From assembly GCA_019359215.1 (NCBI GenBank), contig JAHHHS010000072.1, forward strand, positions 1 to 35,747: a DNA stretch of 35,747 nucleotides, in the 5' to 3' direction. This document shows positions 33,768 to 35,747 of this stretch, piece by piece. The notes below the pieces were generated by a model. That model was not told where the DNA came from, searched no databases, and was given only the letters and a program-made list of their open reading frames with translations. This DNA is from Nostoc indistinguendum CM1-VF10 (GTDB lineage: Bacteria > Cyanobacteriota > Cyanobacteriia > Cyanobacteriales > Nostocaceae). Made by a program: the position numbers and the translations under genes. The number at the start of each line of letters is the position of its first letter. The first letter of the stretch is position 1.

Positions 33768-35183
33768 GGTTCTTGCGTCCGTTTTATGGAAAAAAGTAGA
33801 ACTTACTGGATTTTAAGGACTGTAATTTCGTGTTATTGATACTTGAAATACATATACTGCAAGCATTTAAGAAATATTAAATATAATTAAATAACTCAAT
33901 AAACTTAGTTTATATTATAAAACAGTAAAGTTTTAAGCGTTGTTTATGAAATTTCCTGTAGAACAAATCCTGAATCTAAGCGAAATGAAAGTATTAGATT
34001 TTCAAGAACTTGAAGGAGAAGAAATAATTATAACGATAGAAAAAAGAATTAATTATTCGACTTGTCCTGTGGACAAAATACTTACAGCATACATCAAAAT
34101 CATTGGCGAATAATTCATGATTTACCGTGGAATAAAAAACCAGTACTCTTAAAAATAAATCGCCGCCAATTTAAATGTCACAAGTGTAAAAAAGTATTTA
34201 GCGAACAACTAAATTTTGTAGAGAAAAGTAAAATATATACTAAAAGATTAGCCTTCGACATAGTTCAACAAGTATTAAATAGTAATATTCATAGTGTTGC
34301 CCAAAGAAATGGCTTAAGTGATGAAGAAGTAGAATCAATGTTAAAAAATCAGGTGTCACAGATATTAAGTATTAACTTAAGTCAGATAAAAAGGTTAGGA
34401 ATAGATGAAATTGCCTTAGTGAAAGGTCAGGGAAATTATCTAGCAGTATTAGTAGATTTAGATAGTCATAAACCAATTGAGATAGTGCAGTCGAGAAGAA
34501 TAGAAGATATTCGTGAAGTTCTTGTCAGTTGGGGAATTGACGTACTTAATGAAATAGAAGAAGTGAGTATTGATCTTTGGTCACCTTATAAAAAGTTAGT
34601 AGAAGAGTTAATGCCAAACGCCAACATAACTGCTGACAGATTTCATGTGATGAAACAAATTACTGATGAATTAGATACTATGCGTAAAAACGAGAAAAAA
34701 GCCGCAATGTCCTTAGATGATGGCTCCGAAAAAACCAAAAAGTTAGAATCATTAAACAAGAGTAAATATAGCTTACTAAAAAATGAAGACTCTTTAAATG
34801 AAAAGCAAAAGTTGAAATTACAATCTAATCTGTGCTAGAAGTTTCGCCTAATCTCGCTAAAATGCACACACTTAAAGAACAATTCCGCCAGATATTTGAC
34901 ACAACTAAATCTTGGGGAGATAGCATCACTCAATTATTAGACTGGATGTATGATGCTCGTTCATATTTTCCGAAAAGTTTAGGGACAATGGTGAGATGGT
35001 TTGGGGAAATAGTTGGTTATTTTGACGGCAGAACTACTAGTGGTGTTGTAGAAGGAATTAATAATAAACTCAAGTTAATTAAAAGACTGGGGTATGGCTT
35101 TCGTAACTTTAGCAATTTTCGCTTACGCAGTTTATTAAACTGGCACTTTTCTATTAATTCTCCATAAAAGTAGCTGAAGAACC
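33768..35183 (+). mobile_element. ISL3-type insertion sequence, 1416 bp, with 8-bp target duplication
   Basis: Left end 33768-33790 begins GGTTCTTG and ends TTTTATGGA. The right end 35161-35183 is its inverted partner, with 17 of 23 bases matching (GGTTCTT and TTTTATGGA conserved). ATATTTGA stands immediately outside both ends (33760-33767 and 35184-35191), the 8-bp duplication typical of ISL3 insertions. The element carries one transposase gene, which is broken by frameshifts. All boundaries were read directly. Confidence 0.93.
33946..35167 (+). pseudogene. ISL3-type transposase with two frameshifts
   Basis: Starting at ATG 33946 the frame gives MKFPVEQILNLSEMKVLDFQ and ELEGEEIIITIEKRINYSTC. 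Near 34058 about four bases seem missing from the zinc-finger Cys codons (normally CPxCGQNTYS), and the reading moves to a frame with CGQNTYSIHQNHWRIIHDLP, RRQFKCHKCKKVFSEQL and the catalytic-type blocks RLGIDEIALVKGQGNYLAVL and NANITADRFHVMKQITDEL. Near 34820 a second shift leads to LEVSPNLAKMHTLKEQFRQI, then TTSGVVEGINNKLKLIKRLG and a normal end at 35167. Without frameshifts the protein would be about 405 residues, usual for ISL3. The element is therefore probably immobile unless helped in trans. Confidence 0.9.
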
Positions 35184-35616
35184 ATATTTGACACATATAG
35201 CGAACGCCAATACTCTCAAGAGTTACTTTTTTCTACTCAGGTAGATTTGATGAGTCTGGTGGTGTGTGGGATGTATCCATCAGTTCATGCAGCCTATCAG
35301 AAGAAGGCAGTGGAGATAAGTGTCAGCGCCACAGCACTATACAACAAACTGCAACGGATTGAACTGCCTGTAAGTCGGGCATTGTTACATGAAACGGCAT
35401 CCGACCTCCAGGAGTTGCTTCACCAATTGAATGTGGAACGCCCCAGTCCTCTAGGAAAACAATATCGATTGCGGATCGTCGATGGTAGTTGTTTAGCTGG
35501 AACCGAACGCAGACTAGCAGCGCTGCGCCCCCATGCTGCCAAACCATTACCAAGGAATTACAATCGCCATTCTCGACCCAGGGACAAAACTGGTGGTTGA
35601 TGTCATCCCCTGTCAA

Positions 35617-35747
35617 GACGTTGACATCCTCCTCAGCCTGAAGGCGTGAGGATTCCAATCTAATCAAACAGACTTAACTGTATGAATTCTTGGTGAGTTG
35701 ACGCTTCACAGGATGCTGCTACCTTTGCGGTAGTCTGACGCTTTCCT
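35617..35747 (-). mobile_element. Probable end of an IS200/IS605-type element running off the window
   Basis: A hairpin TCCTCAGCC-TGAA-GGCGTGAGGA at about 35629-35653, with one bulged base, resembles the right-end stem-loop of cyanobacterial IS200/IS605 elements. It lies where the IS4-type gene stops matching its family. On the minus strand an open frame from the window edge to a stop at 35660-35662 ends in KVAASCEASTHQEFIQLSLF D, and could be the end of tnpB, but 29 residues are too few to be sure. The body of the element would lie beyond 35747. Confidence 0.45.

Larger units (their letters stand above)
33658..35620 (+). pseudogene. IS4-type transposase split by another IS, then frameshifted and truncated
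   Basis: The first part (33658-33767) reads MLSPVFDAFVEASPVSVMMR GLMEHIFNSS RMNQIF. The second (from 35184) reads YSERQYSQELLFSTQVDLM, then SLVVCGMYPSVHAAYQ, LPVSRALLHETASDLQELLH and RLRIVDGSCLAGTERRLAAL RPHAAKPLP. An extra A near 35552 shifts the frame, after which GITIAILDPGTKLVVDVIPC QD continues in the third frame. Removing the inserted element together with one copy of its 8-bp duplication joins the first two parts in frame as NQIFDTYSERQYSQ. The match to DDE transposases of the IS4 group is by pattern. Only the N-terminal ~170 residues survive; the rest is replaced near 35620 by another element end. Confidence 0.88.

Overview
The window looks like plasmid or plasmid-derived accessory DNA from a filamentous, probably heterocyst-forming cyanobacterium (Nostoc/Anabaena type). 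The grounds are many HIP1 octamers (GCGATCGC), Nostoc-style short dispersed repeats, families typical of Nostocales (FHA-type TPS exoproteins, DUF1822, DUF928, CHASE2-CHAT, TPR-CHAT), and plasmid functions at both ends (MobC/relaxase on the left, ParAB and a replication-like winged-helix gene on the right). No tRNA, rRNA or CRISPR array was seen. All calls were made by reading the sequence, without database searches.

Layout. (1) 1-2100: an oriT-like structured leader, mobC, and a relaxase gene broken by two in-frame TAA codons. (2) 2.1-9.1 kb: a decayed ISAzo13-type transposase, a 1031-residue FHA-like exoprotein gene, remnants of two other transposases, a MITE-like element, a small RTX protein and a FinO-like pseudogene. 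(3) 9.2-10.1 kb: an intact tyrosine recombinase. (4) 10.2-17.1 kb, minus strand: a two-gene unit of a 1399-residue FHA-like exoprotein followed 30 bp later by an exported TPR-CHAT (caspase-like) protein. (5) 17.6-23.5 kb, minus strand: a secretion cassette made of two paralogous double-glycine-leader proteins, an exported 184-residue protein, a C39-peptidase ABC exporter and an HlyD-type adaptor. (6) 23.9-30.1 kb, plus strand: sigma-70-like factor, DUF1822 protein, CHAT-CHASE2 membrane protein and DUF928 protein. (7) 30.4-33.4 kb: parB, parA, an XRE regulator and a truncated winged-helix gene. (8) 33.4-35.7 kb: nested mobile elements, in which an ISL3-type copy with 8-bp target duplications sits inside an IS4-type transposase, next to an integrase scrap and a probable IS200/IS605 end.

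How the parts may work together (inference): regions 4-6 form a contiguous cell-envelope/export island. The leader peptides are probably cleaved and exported by the neighbouring PCAT and HlyD pair. The FHA-like proteins would need a TpsB pore that is not in the window. Two different CHAT proteins, one placed by its N-terminus outside the cytoplasm and one cytoplasmic but tethered to a CHASE2 sensor, flank the export genes, so a CHAT-linked surface-protein system is the most interesting hypothesis here. The flanks are decaying: the relaxase, FinO-like gene, Rep-like gene and five transposases are broken, while ParAB, the recombinase and the whole envelope island are open.
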